This document shows, piece by piece, positions 35,708-44,029 of a stretch of DNA of 64,000 bases. The DNA is from UBA3941 sp002385665 (GTDB lineage Bacteria > Bacillota > Clostridia > Caldicoprobacterales > UBA3941): NCBI GenBank assembly GCA_050949255.1, contig JBMNFJ010000016.1, positions 124,001 to 188,000 on the forward strand, written 5' to 3'. The notes beneath the pieces are model-generated. The model searched no databases. It saw only the letters and a list, made by a program, of their open reading frames with translations, and had not been told where the DNA came from. Within the stretch, counting starts at the first letter, position 1. Each line of letters begins with the position of its first letter. A program made the translations under genes and the position numbers.

Positions 35708-38700
35708 AGCCAATAAAGTTGGTAATGAGCGCCTTTTGTTCCTATGCGGATAGAATAGAATTGGATATGACCGCATTCAAGGGTAGGGGACTATTTCTGA
35801 TTACAGGCGATACGGGATCTGGGAAAACCACTATCTTTGATGCCATAGCCTTTGCCCTGTTCGGGGAGGCCAGCGGCTCTACCCGGGGAGTGGAGACCCT
35901 GCGCAGCGATTTTGCGAAGCCCGATACCGAAACCTATGTGGAGTTTACCTTTTTACACAGGGACAAGCAGTATACTGTAACCCGGAATCCCCGCTATGAA
36001 AGGCTGAAACGAAGCGGCCAGGGCTTGACTACCGAAAGTGCCAACGCTACCTTGGAGCTTCCAAGTGGGGATATCATCACCGGCCTCAACAATGTTACGG
36101 CAAAAATTGAGAGTACACTCGGTATCAATTATCGCCAGTTTAAGCAAATAGCCATGATTGCTCAAGGGGAATTTTTACAGTTATTGCTGGCCAATACTAA
36201 GGAACGGGGTGAGATCTTCAGACGGGTATTCAATACAGACCTCTATCAAATAGCCCAGAGCCTGTTAAAGGAGAGAGAACGGGAGACTAAGAAGCGGTGC
36301 GATGGTATTGAGCAGAGCATACTCCAATATATTTCGGGGATTTCCACTTCTGAAAGTGAAATAGGACAAAAATTAACAGATAGGATAAGCAATGCCAGTA
36401 TACACACAGCCGAAGATATCCTTGTTGGGTTGCGGGAGCTTATCTCAGAAGATACCAGTAGTAGGAATGACCTAAAGAGGAAGTCAGATGAGCTGGAACA
36501 AAAACTTGCAGGTCAGATCGCCAGAATAACAGAGGGGCAGTATATAAATCAATTCTTTCAGGACCTGAGAGTAGCTGAGCAAAGGGAAAAAGCCTTGGCT
36601 GCGAACCGGGAAAAGCATAGTAAAGAAAAGGAAGAATTGGAGATGGCTGAAAAAGCCCTATACACCATCCTTCCTTTAGAGACCGCCTATAGGCGGGAAA
36701 AGAAGACCAAAGAGGGGCTTGAGGAGAATATTGCAAAATTGGTCCAGGTTATCGAAGTCCAGGATAAGGAACTTCAATTAACCAGTAAAAACTATAAGGC
36801 TGAAATGGACAAGGAGCCGCTTCGTGAAAAGCTCACTTCGTCTATAGATGGTCTTAGAAAGCTGTTGCCGGTCTATGGGAAAGCCGAGGATTTGGAGAAG
36901 GACATAAAGGCCTTATCGGTTAGGTATAAGAGACTAAGCGATGAATTGGAAAAGTTGAAACTAAAAAAGAAGGGACTTATTGAGAATAGGGAAGCCTTGG
37001 CTGCGGAACTGGAGCAGCTGGGGGATATTGAGATAAGGCTCTCCAATTGTCAGCAGGAGATTAAACAGTTGGAAACAGTTCTAGACCAACTAGTAGAGCT
37101 TCAAAACCAGCTGGCTAAATATAAGGCACTCAAAGCAGAGAGCAATAGACTACAAAAGCTGTTTAAAAAGACTCAGGATGAACATACAGCTATCAATATG
37201 GATTACCTGGATAAGGAGACTGCCTTCTTCCGCGAACAGGCGGGGATTATGGCGGGCACCCTTGAGGAGGGTAAGCCTTGCCCCGTGTGTGGTTCTACAA
37301 CACATCCCAATAAGGCAGTACCGACAGCAGATGCCCCCAGTGAAGAAGAGCTTAAAAGTCTCAAGGAGAAAGTAGATATATCCAGGGAAGATATGGAAAG
37401 AGCCAGTAACCAATCAGCAACGAAGTTGACTGAGGAAAAATTGGCCAAGGAACAATTGCTAAAGGCTGCCGAGGTACACTTTCCAAAGCTGGAGGAGGAT
37501 TTACAGGAGGAAGCCTTAAAATCCCTGATAGAATCGGCCCTGGACCAAAATAACGAGAAGAAGAAAGAATTAGATGATAGATATTTAAAGTTAAAGGAGC
37601 AGCTTGCTCGTAAATCTGAGGCAACAAAACAGCTTAAGTTGCTGGAGGAATCCCTCAAGGATTGCGAAGAACTAATGGATAAGCAGGAGGAAGAAAGGAA
37701 TAACATCAATGCAGCCGTGGCTTCTATGGAGGGGGAACTTAGAACCCTAAAGTCCTCATTGGAATATGAAAGCCATCAGCAGGCGGAAATGACCATTAAG
37801 GAATGGGAGAGCCAGCTGGACAAATTGAAAACTACCTTTAATAAAGCCGAACAAGCCTATCACAAGGCTAAGAATGAATTGGATAGCAATCGGACCCTTT
37901 TAAAAGATTATCAGGAAAGGCTAAGTGAGACCGAGAAAGCCAAAAATGATGCTTGGAAAGCGTATACGGAAGGCATAATCAAATGCGGTTTTCGGGATGA
38001 TGTCGATTACCATGAGGCCCTTAAGACCGAATCAGAAATTAGAGCACTTAAGAAATCAATCGACGAGTATACAAGAGAGGTCCTGGCAGTTGAGCAGGAT
38101 TTAAAAAGGTTTCGTGAGGAAACAAAGGGTAAGGAGGAGCAGGATCTGGAGGGCTTAAAGGCCATACAGAAGGAATTGGAGGAGGCCAAAAGTCAGGTGG
38201 GAAAATCCATCCAGGTTCTGGTGACCCGACTGGAGACCAACAAATCCATTTTAACAGCCCTGGAGAAAGCCATAACCAAGGCAATCAGCTATCAGAAGGA
38301 ATATCTACTATTGGGTAAACTGTCAAGGACGGCCAATGGGGAGCTTGCCGGGAAGCAAAAGCTGGCCTTTGAACAATATGTACAAGCTTCGTACTTTAAC
38401 CGAATACTCATCGAATCCAATAAAAGGCTTAGGGTTATGACTAACAATAGATACGAGCTCCTTAGGAGGGAGGACGCCACAGATCTTCGGTCTAAGGGAC
38501 TTGAGATCGATGTGCTGGATCACTATACCGGTCGGGTACGCTCGGTTAAGTCCTTATCCGGCGGAGAATCCTTTAAGGCGTCCCTATCTTTGGCTCTGGG
38601 GCTGTCGGATGTGATTCAAAGTTATGCAGGCGGCGTAGAGATCGATACCCTCTTTATCGACGAAGGCTTTGGAGCATTGGATACCGTATCCTTGGAGCAG

Positions 38701-38847
38701 GCAATACAGACCCTGGTAGGATTGACGGAAGGAAACCGGCTTGTAGGAATTATCTCCCATGTAAGCGAGTTGAAGGAAAGAATTGACCGGCAGATAGTGA
38801 TTAAAAAGACCCCAAGGGGGAGCACCCTTAGTATCATAGGTGTTTAG
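35704..38847 (+). CDS. sbcC: SbcC, SMC-like ATPase subunit of SbcCD
   Basis: 1047 residues. Walker A GDTGSGKTTIFDAI lies near residue 40, followed by two long coiled-coil arms rich in Glu, Lys and Leu that meet at the zinc hook CPVCG (about residue 526). The C-terminal part has the signature LSGGESFKASLSLALGLS and Walker B TLFIDEGFGALD. It is the Rad50-like partner of SbcD. Terminal and hook motifs are all intact. The gene is followed by a palindromic terminator-like repeat. Confidence 0.96.
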   Translation: MKPIKLVMSAFCSYADRIELDMTAFKGRGLFLITGDTGSGKTTIFDAIAFALFGEASGSTRGVETLRSDFAKPDTETYVEFTFLHRDKQYTVTRNPRYERLKRSGQGLTTESANATLELPSGDIITGLNNVTAKIESTLGINYRQFKQIAMIAQGEFLQLLLANTKERGEIFRRVFNTDLYQIAQSLLKERERETKKRCDGIEQSILQYISGISTSESEIGQKLTDRISNASIHTAEDILVGLRELISEDTSSRNDLKRKSDELEQKLAGQIARITEGQYINQFFQDLRVAEQREKALAANREKHSKEKEELEMAEKALYTILPLETAYRREKKTKEGLEENIAKLVQVIEVQDKELQLTSKNYKAEMDKEPLREKLTSSIDGLRKLLPVYGKAEDLEKDIKALSVRYKRLSDELEKLKLKKKGLIENREALAAELEQLGDIEIRLSNCQQEIKQLETVLDQLVELQNQLAKYKALKAESNRLQKLFKKTQDEHTAINMDYLDKETAFFREQAGIMAGTLEEGKPCPVCGSTTHPNKAVPTADAPSEEELKSLKEKVDISREDMERASNQSATKLTEEKLAKEQLLKAAEVHFPKLEEDLQEEALKSLIESALDQNNEKKKELDDRYLKLKEQLARKSEATKQLKLLEESLKDCEELMDKQEEERNNINAAVASMEGELRTLKSSLEYESHQQAEMTIKEWESQLDKLKTTFNKAEQAYHKAKNELDSNRTLLKDYQERLSETEKAKNDAWKAYTEGIIKCGFRDDVDYHEALKTESEIRALKKSIDEYTREVLAVEQDLKRFREETKGKEEQDLEGLKAIQKELEEAKSQVGKSIQVLVTRLETNKSILTALEKAITKAISYQKEYLLLGKLSRTANGELAGKQKLAFEQYVQASYFNRILIESNKRLRVMTNNRYELLRREDATDLRSKGLEIDVLDHYTGRVRSVKSLSGGESFKASLSLALGLSDVIQSYAGGVEIDTLFIDEGFGALDTVSLEQAIQTLVGLTEGNRLVGIISHVSELKERIDRQIVIKKTPRGSTLSIIGV

Positions 38848-38867
38848 CCTCTCCGCGTTTTAGAATA

Positions 38868-38916
38868 AAAGGGGACGGTTCTCATGTGCACTGCACACTG
38901 GAACCATCCCTTTTTG
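38868..38916 (+). repeat. REP-like palindrome acting as terminator after sbcC
   Basis: GGGACGGTTC pairs imperfectly (C-A mismatch) with GAACCATCCC (38901-38910), with TGTG/CACA inside, flanked by AAAA on the left and TTTTT on the right (38911-38915). The GGGGACGGTTCTCATGTGC wording resembles a dispersed palindromic repeat I know from several Clostridia genomes, often linked to REP-associated transposases; that link is from memory. It also has the form of a terminator. Confidence 0.6.
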
Positions 38917-38953
38917 TTCTAGGCGTTTATTTTCGGCTGTTGTCTCCCAACAA

Positions 38954-40531
38954 TTATTTATCAACTGGATCGTACCCAACAACGGTCCATATTCCGTCAT
39001 CATCCTGTCTAACCAACCTTTTTAGAAATACCTTTGCTATGGGTGTTTTCTCTCCACCTATCTCTACAATAGTCACTTCGTTAGTCTCATAGACAATTTT
39101 CATATCCTCGGTGTCTACGGGAAAATCACCTTGGATGCCGTCTGGCGATATTTGAAGTCCTACAAAGGTTTGAACTACGGCAAGGGGGCTTAACTGCCAT
39201 GGTGAATGCCCTTCATCCACTTGTTTCTGATCCCTTTTTACGACCTCCATATCTACTTCAACCAATACCTGAGGTTTTTGTGGCAAACTATTATCTGTAT
39301 CTGCTATTTCCTGGGCTTCATCCATTTTGGAAGATTCTACATCTTCAACGGAGGTATCCCGATTTTCTTCCATCTGGTTTTCTTGGACTAATGTCACGTC
39401 ATCGTTATCTTTCGTTGATAGGGGAGGTTTGCCTAAATCTTTAGCTCTGGTCAAACCATTGGTCAAACCGATTCCACCAATCAAAATGATTGTAGCTACT
39501 GCAATTATTGTCCATCTAAACGGTATCTTATTAAACTTCTTAATCATGATTATCCTCCTCTTAAGATCTGATTTATTCGTAGCCAACCCGATAGCTCCGG
39601 GATTCCAATAGGGCTTTGACAAAATTTCTAATAAACTAATTATAGTTTTTCCATAATCCTTACGTTTTTCCGGTTCAAGATAAGCCAATACATGGGCATC
39701 GCAGGCAATTTCACAGTCACTTCGCATCTTTCGAAAGGCATACCACACTACTGGATTAAACCAATGCAAAGCCTGTATTATTACAATAATCCAATTTATT
39801 AATATATCCCTTCGTCTTAAGTGCACCATTTCGTGAAGAAATACATATTCAAGCTCTTCAGGTGACAGTTCCTCCGCCAGATGATGCGATATTAGGATCT
39901 TTGGCTTAAAAAATCCGAAGAGGGAAGGGGCTGTTGCCTGAGGACTGTATACAATCCGGGGTAGCCTTTTGGTCCTTGTCCCTTTTCCTAAGCGCTCCAG
40001 AATCCCCACCATGTTATCCTCTACGCATTCAGGCATATTATTGATCTTGTAAAGCAGGATAGAATATATTCCAAGATTATAGAGGAGTACCACAAGTACA
40101 CCTACAGCCCAAATACCTTTGGCGGCGTTAATCCAAAATGGTGCTTGGAAAAAGTTATTTAGATTATCGATGGTATCGGCTTTATTCTCCAGGCCTCCAT
40201 GCAACGCTTGTCTGGCATCATCTTCTCTCTGGGGGGCCTGTCCTCCATCGTCAATGTTTGATAAGTTAAGGTTATGGCCTACATCAAACTGAGGTTTTGT
40301 ATATATCTCTATATTTTCTATTACCTGTGGAACCAAATTAAAAATGCTAAAGGATGTTTCAGGGGCGTGGGGGATAACTAGTCTAACTATAAGTAAGAAC
40401 CAGATATAATAGTGGAAGGCGGCATTGAACTTGTCCTTTAGCAACGCCTTTATAAGGATTATAATCCCAGCCACAACACTTCCCATAAGGGACATAGCGA
40501 TTACTGATTGAAATAGTTTATGTAGGCTCAA
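38954..40531 (-). CDS. blaR1: BlaR1/MecR1-type membrane metallopeptidase (M56 family)
   Basis: 525 residues. Membrane helices near 12-30 and 42-55 and about 138-160 frame a cytoplasmic zinc protease domain with HEMVH (233-237) in the family motif FLHEMVHLRRRD. A further helix (about 345-360) is followed by an outer domain of about 160 residues. That domain is acidic and then ends in a compact fold; it lacks the SxxK/SxN/KTG motifs of the penicillin-binding sensor in true BlaR1. It therefore likely senses something else. TTG start at 40531, 6 bases behind AGGAGGTGA. It follows blaI in the same operon; on signal, the protease would inactivate BlaI. Confidence 0.85.
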   Translation of the reverse strand: MSLHKLFQSVIAMSLMGSVVAGIIILIKALLKDKFNAAFHYYIWFLLIVRLVIPHAPETSFSIFNLVPQVIENIEIYTKPQFDVGHNLNLSNIDDGGQAPQREDDARQALHGGLENKADTIDNLNNFFQAPFWINAAKGIWAVGVLVVLLYNLGIYSILLYKINNMPECVEDNMVGILERLGKGTRTKRLPRIVYSPQATAPSLFGFFKPKILISHHLAEELSPEELEYVFLHEMVHLRRRDILINWIIVIIQALHWFNPVVWYAFRKMRSDCEIACDAHVLAYLEPEKRKDYGKTIISLLEILSKPYWNPGAIGLATNKSDLKRRIIMIKKFNKIPFRWTIIAVATIILIGGIGLTNGLTRAKDLGKPPLSTKDNDDVTLVQENQMEENRDTSVEDVESSKMDEAQEIADTDNSLPQKPQVLVEVDMEVVKRDQKQVDEGHSPWQLSPLAVVQTFVGLQISPDGIQGDFPVDTEDMKIVYETNEVTIVEIGGEKTPIAKVFLKRLVRQDDDGIWTVVGYDPVDK

Positions 40532-40559
40532 ACCTTGTCACCTCCTAAAAATTCCTGGC

Positions 40560-40922
40560 CTAATCTAGTATGCGTCTTAATTCTTCAATCTCTTCCCGTG
40601 ACAGTTCTTCACTGTCAACGAAACTAACCAATAACTTTTTTATAGAACCATCGAAGATTTTTTCTAAAAAGAATTTGGTTTCTTCCCTTATGCATTCTTC
40701 TTGAGATACCCGTGGGTAGTATGCATATGGCGTGGCACTCTTATCAACATTCAGGGCTCCTTTGTCAGCAAGGCGGCCAAGCAAGGTATGAATGGTCTTG
40801 GGGCTCCAGGTGGTATAGTTTTGCAATTCATTGATAACTTGACTGGCATTTAAAGGAGATTCCTTCCATAGAACCTTCATAACTTGCCATTCTGCATCAG
40901 AAATTTTGGGCAACTCTCTCAT
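40560..40922 (-). CDS. blaI: BlaI/MecI family transcriptional repressor
   Basis: 120-residue winged-helix repressor: ISDAEWQVMKVLWKESPLNASQVINEL and TWSPKTIHTLLGRLADKGAL are the family's helix-turn-helix, and the C-terminal helices with FLEKIFDGSIKKLLVSFV form the dimer arm. The GTG at 40931 overlaps the ribosome site, so the ATG at 40922, 6 bases behind GAAGGTG, is preferred. It represses its own operon through the two operator dyads upstream and is probably cleaved after BlaR1 activation. No beta-lactamase gene is adjacent. Confidence 0.93.
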   Translation of the reverse strand: MRELPKISDAEWQVMKVLWKESPLNASQVINELQNYTTWSPKTIHTLLGRLADKGALNVDKSATPYAYYPRVSQEECIREETKFFLEKIFDGSIKKLLVSFVDSEELSREEIEELRRILD

Positions 40923-40938
40923 AATTATCACCTTCTTC

Positions 40939-40990
40939 CTACAACTGTAGTCTGCAAGTACATATTACATCTGTAGTCTCGATATGTCAA
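40939..40990 (-). promoter_or_regulatory. blaI-blaR1 promoter with two BlaI-type operators
   Basis: On the minus strand, TTGACA (40990-40985), a 17-bp spacer and TAATAT (40967-40962) make a near-consensus promoter. Two dyads of the form TACA-N2-TGTA, the known BlaI/MecI operator form, overlap it: 40966-40975 across the -10 and 40940-40949 (extended to CTACA-ac-TGTAG) just after the start. This predicts self-repression. Confidence 0.85.
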
Positions 40991-41072
40991 GCCCTATTTT
41001 CTAATAATTCCATTTGCCAGAGTCCAATAATTCATGCTATATTCATATTAAGCAAATAAATTGGAGGTACAT

Positions 41073-41576
41073 ATGATTATAGAATACAATGGGCATAGAC
41101 CAAACATACATGAAAGCTGCTTCGTAGCAGAAAACGCGACCCTTATCGGGCAGGTTACCCTAAGGAAGAATGTCAACATATGGTATGGAGCAGTACTCCG
41201 TGGAGATGACCACTATATCTCCATCGGTGAAAACACCAATATACAGGATAATTGCGTCATTCATATCGATCATGATCTTCCCACCATAATTGGGGACTTT
41301 GTAACCGTAGGTCACGGTGCCATAGTACACGCTTGCAAGGTTGGAAACAATGTACTGATTGGTATGGGAGCAATAGTGCTAAACGGTGCAGAGATAGGGG
41401 ATAACGTGATAATTGCAGCGGGCTCTCTGGTGCCTCCGGGCAAGAAGATACCTTCAAATACTTTAGTTATGGGATCCCCGGCTAAAGTCACCCGGGAATT
41501 GACTGAGAAGGATATATCGGATATAAGGGATTCTGCAATATATTATGCTGAATTGGCTAACAAATACAGGAAATAA
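41073..41576 (+). CDS. Gamma-class carbonic anhydrase-like hexapeptide protein
   Basis: 167-residue left-handed beta-helix protein built of hexapeptide repeats (for example CVIHIDHDLPTIIGDFVTVGHGAIVHACKVGNNVLIGMGAIV). The three histidines of this stretch (HIDHD, GHGAIVHAC) match the zinc/iron ligands of gamma carbonic anhydrases such as Cam and YrdA. It may hydrate CO2, though many members are acyltransferase-like or of unknown use. The frame is open from a TTG at 41061 but GGAGG sits just before the ATG at 41073. Divergent from blaI. Confidence 0.85.
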   Translation: MIIEYNGHRPNIHESCFVAENATLIGQVTLRKNVNIWYGAVLRGDDHYISIGENTNIQDNCVIHIDHDLPTIIGDFVTVGHGAIVHACKVGNNVLIGMGAIVLNGAEIGDNVIIAAGSLVPPGKKIPSNTLVMGSPAKVTRELTEKDISDIRDSAIYYAELANKYRK

Positions 41577-41667
41577 TCGCCCTGAGCTGCCATATTCCCA
41601 AAAAACCTTGTAATTTCATAGGACTATTAGTATAATAATAGCATAACAGAAAATTTTGAGGTGCGAA

Positions 41668-41691
41668 ATGAGGAAAGTGTTCTTTAGCTGA
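41668..41691 (+). CDS. Putative 7-residue leader peptide of the ABC-F attenuator
   Basis: ATG at 41668 behind GAGGTG (41658-41663), encoding MRKVFFS then TGA. Its Val-Phe-Phe codons lie in the strand that pairs with 41764-41773, so a ribosome stalled here would change the folding of the leader. Expression is inferred, not shown. Confidence 0.45.
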   Translation: MRKVFFS

Positions 41692-41836
41692 TAAAATCGA
41701 ATAATTCCTTGAAAGAATGCAATTACCTTGGTATAGGTGTGCTCTTTTTTAGGAAATGCCGGTTAAAGAACACAAAGAGCTAAATAGGATTAGCCTATAA
41801 CTTTTTTGTATTTCCATTTATTTATATTGGTTATTT

Positions 41837-41876
41837 AAACTACAGCATGGCTTTATGTGTTTGCTGTAGTTTTTTG
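41837..41876 (+). terminator. Strong terminator inside the ABC-F leader
   Basis: Perfect 11-bp stem AAACTACAGCA (41837-41847) with TGCTGTAGTTT (41862-41872), followed by TTTT. It lies 220 bases before the ABC-F start and behind no gene, so it most likely acts as an attenuator. Confidence 0.88.
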
Positions 41877-42096
41877 TTTTAGTATGGGCTATTAAGTGTT
41901 AAAGCCTTCTACTGTCATTTCCTGAATTCAACTATTTTTAGGATAGATACCTTACCTTGGGGTTTAAACTCTCTAAACATTTTTCTTGATTCAATTCTAT
42001 GTAAATTGCATTCTTTATAGCATAAAAACAGGGAGCTTGGTCTCTTTTAAAGAAAAGATCTAATTCGTAATATGTAGAATATAGGGAGATGATCTA

Positions 42097-43854
42097 ATGA
42101 ATTTAAGCTTTAACAATCTTTCCAAGGGATACGACGGTAAGATGATTTTTGAAAATATAAGCGGACAAATAGATGATGGGGACAGAATAGGCCTTATTGG
42201 TGCTAATGGTGTAGGTAAGACGACCCTGGTAAACATATTAACAGGTAGGGAAGAAAGAGATTCCGGGGAAATTAGATATACGCCCTCCTATATAAACATC
42301 CTGTATATAGAACAATATCCCAAATTCGAAAGGGGTATAACCGTATACCAGGATATTATAGGCTTCCTATCCAGGTCAAAGGATTATCAGGATGACTTTA
42401 GGGATATGGAAAAAATAGGTGCCATGGCAAGGACAGCATTAAACAAGGTAGGGCTAGGTAGGGAAAAATGGGATCAGGATGTGGAAAACCTTAGTGGAGG
42501 AGAAAAAACCAAGCTGATACTGTCCAGGATGCTTGTAACCAAATTTGATTTTCTTATATTGGATGAACCAACCAACCACCTGGATATAGATACCTCCGAC
42601 TGGTTGGAAGATTTTATTAAAGGCCTGGATAAACCCATGATTATAATATCCCACGATCGCTTTTTCCTGGATAATACGGTAAACAGGATATGGGAATTGG
42701 CTGACCAGGGGCTAAAGGCATATGAAGGCAACTACAGCAGCTACAGAGATCAGGAGGATATCCGGCTAAAACATATAGAAAGGGAATATGAAAAACAGCA
42801 AACCAGAATCCAGGAATTAAGGGAAATGATAAGCGATAGGGAGAATTGGTATAGAAGTGCCCACAAATCCGCGGGTCAAAATGATTATCTTAGATCAAGG
42901 GCCAAAAAGCATGCCAGTTCATTGAAAGCTAAGAGGAGCCAACTGGAACGGTTGGAAGAAGAAAAGATAGAAAAGCCTCGAAAGCAGCTGTCTCCAGCTT
43001 TCGAGATCATAAATAAGAATATAATAGGCAGGAAATTTCCCCGATTCCTTATCAGGGGAAAAAACATAAGCAAGAGCTTTGGTCAGAACCAAGTTTTGGA
43101 CAATATATCCTTTAATGTAGAAAGAAAGGACAAAATAGCGGTGATTGGAGCCAACGGCTCTGGGAAAACCACTTTTTTAAAGACACTGTGTGGTATCCAT
43201 GATGATTACGTAGGTACCCTGCAGATAAGTCCGTCGGTTAATATGGGCTATTTTTCTCAGGAACTTGAAAATCTAAACTATGGGGCTACAATACTTGAGG
43301 ACGTATTAACGGTGGGCGGTTCTGTTGGTGATGTTAGACTTCTTTTGGCATGCCTTCTTTTCAGGGGAGATGATGTATTCAAAAGGGTAGGGGATTTAAG
43401 TATGGGCGAAAAGGGTAGGGTAGCCTTCGCGAAACTCATCCTATCCGATGCCAACCTATTGGTCCTGGACGAACCTACGAACTATATGGATATTCAGTCC
43501 AGGGAAAAGGTGGAGGAAGCCTTAGAGCAGTTTGAGGGTACCATTATATTTGTTTCCCATGACAGATATTTTGTTAAGAGGCTGGCTAATAGGATTTTTG
43601 TCATTGAGGACAAAAGGCTTCGCTGCTTTGATAGCAACTACGAGGTCTATCTGGCAAGGACTAGCACTGTCGAATCCCAAGGGACCAAGGAAGATGGACA
43701 GAGACAGATGAAAGAGGATATTATGAAACTGGAAACGGAACTGGCATATTTAGGAGGTAAGCTGGACGGGACACTGGATGAGGAAGAGAAGGAAGAATTA
43801 AGCAAAAGGTATCTCCAATTGGCCAGGGAATTAAACAGGATGAAGGGTTTATAA
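42097..43854 (+). CDS. ABC-F family ATPase, candidate ribosome protection protein
   Basis: 585 residues with two ATP-binding domains and no membrane part. First domain: GANGVGKTT, LSGGEK, ILDEPTNHLDI; second: GANGSGKTT, LSMGEKGR (altered signature), VLDEPTNYMDI. They are joined by a charged linker of about 80 residues with RENWYRSAHKSAGQNDYLRSRAKKHA, which would reach into the ribosome in ABC-F proteins. A C-terminal coiled extension follows. ABC-F proteins either adjust translation or push antibiotics off the ribosome. The upstream attenuator-like leader favours a resistance role (lincosamide/pleuromutilin/streptogramin type), but the drug cannot be told. ATG at 42097 behind AGGGAGATGATC. 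Confidence 0.85.
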   Translation: MNLSFNNLSKGYDGKMIFENISGQIDDGDRIGLIGANGVGKTTLVNILTGREERDSGEIRYTPSYINILYIEQYPKFERGITVYQDIIGFLSRSKDYQDDFRDMEKIGAMARTALNKVGLGREKWDQDVENLSGGEKTKLILSRMLVTKFDFLILDEPTNHLDIDTSDWLEDFIKGLDKPMIIISHDRFFLDNTVNRIWELADQGLKAYEGNYSSYRDQEDIRLKHIEREYEKQQTRIQELREMISDRENWYRSAHKSAGQNDYLRSRAKKHASSLKAKRSQLERLEEEKIEKPRKQLSPAFEIINKNIIGRKFPRFLIRGKNISKSFGQNQVLDNISFNVERKDKIAVIGANGSGKTTFLKTLCGIHDDYVGTLQISPSVNMGYFSQELENLNYGATILEDVLTVGGSVGDVRLLLACLLFRGDDVFKRVGDLSMGEKGRVAFAKLILSDANLLVLDEPTNYMDIQSREKVEEALEQFEGTIIFVSHDRYFVKRLANRIFVIEDKRLRCFDSNYEVYLARTSTVESQGTKEDGQRQMKEDIMKLETELAYLGGKLDGTLDEEEKEELSKRYLQLARELNRMKGL

Positions 43855-44029
43855 ATTGTTTAGACAATATTATCCTCTGGTGCTATACTGATATTGTAGA
43901 AGTTTATTAATCGATTGCTTATATAAGCTAGACTATCATTTTTCATGTCCTTTACAAACTTACATAGAAGGGTTATTTAATGAAAAAACAAGCAATCGAA
44001 ATACCGTTTTTACAGAGGAGAAGATTAGT

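Larger units (their letters stand above)
41609..41876 (+). promoter_or_regulatory. Attenuator-like leader of the ABC-F gene
   Basis: Promoter TTGTAA (41609-41614), 17-bp spacer, TATAAT (41632-41637). The RNA then carries a 7-codon open frame (41668-41691). GTGTTCTTTA in that frame (41677-41686) is perfectly complementary to TAAAGAACAC (41764-41773). GCTCTTT (41741-41747) pairs with AAAGAGC (41774-41780). A weak hairpin ATAGG/CCTAT (41785-41799) runs into TTTTTT, and a strong terminator follows at 41837-41876. This is the layout of ribosome-mediated attenuation seen before ABC-F and other ribosome-protection genes. Confidence 0.6.

Noticed and set aside
37203..37709. 168-codon minus-strand frame in sbcC
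   Set aside because: Serine-rich antisense of the coiled coil and zinc hook; no start signal.
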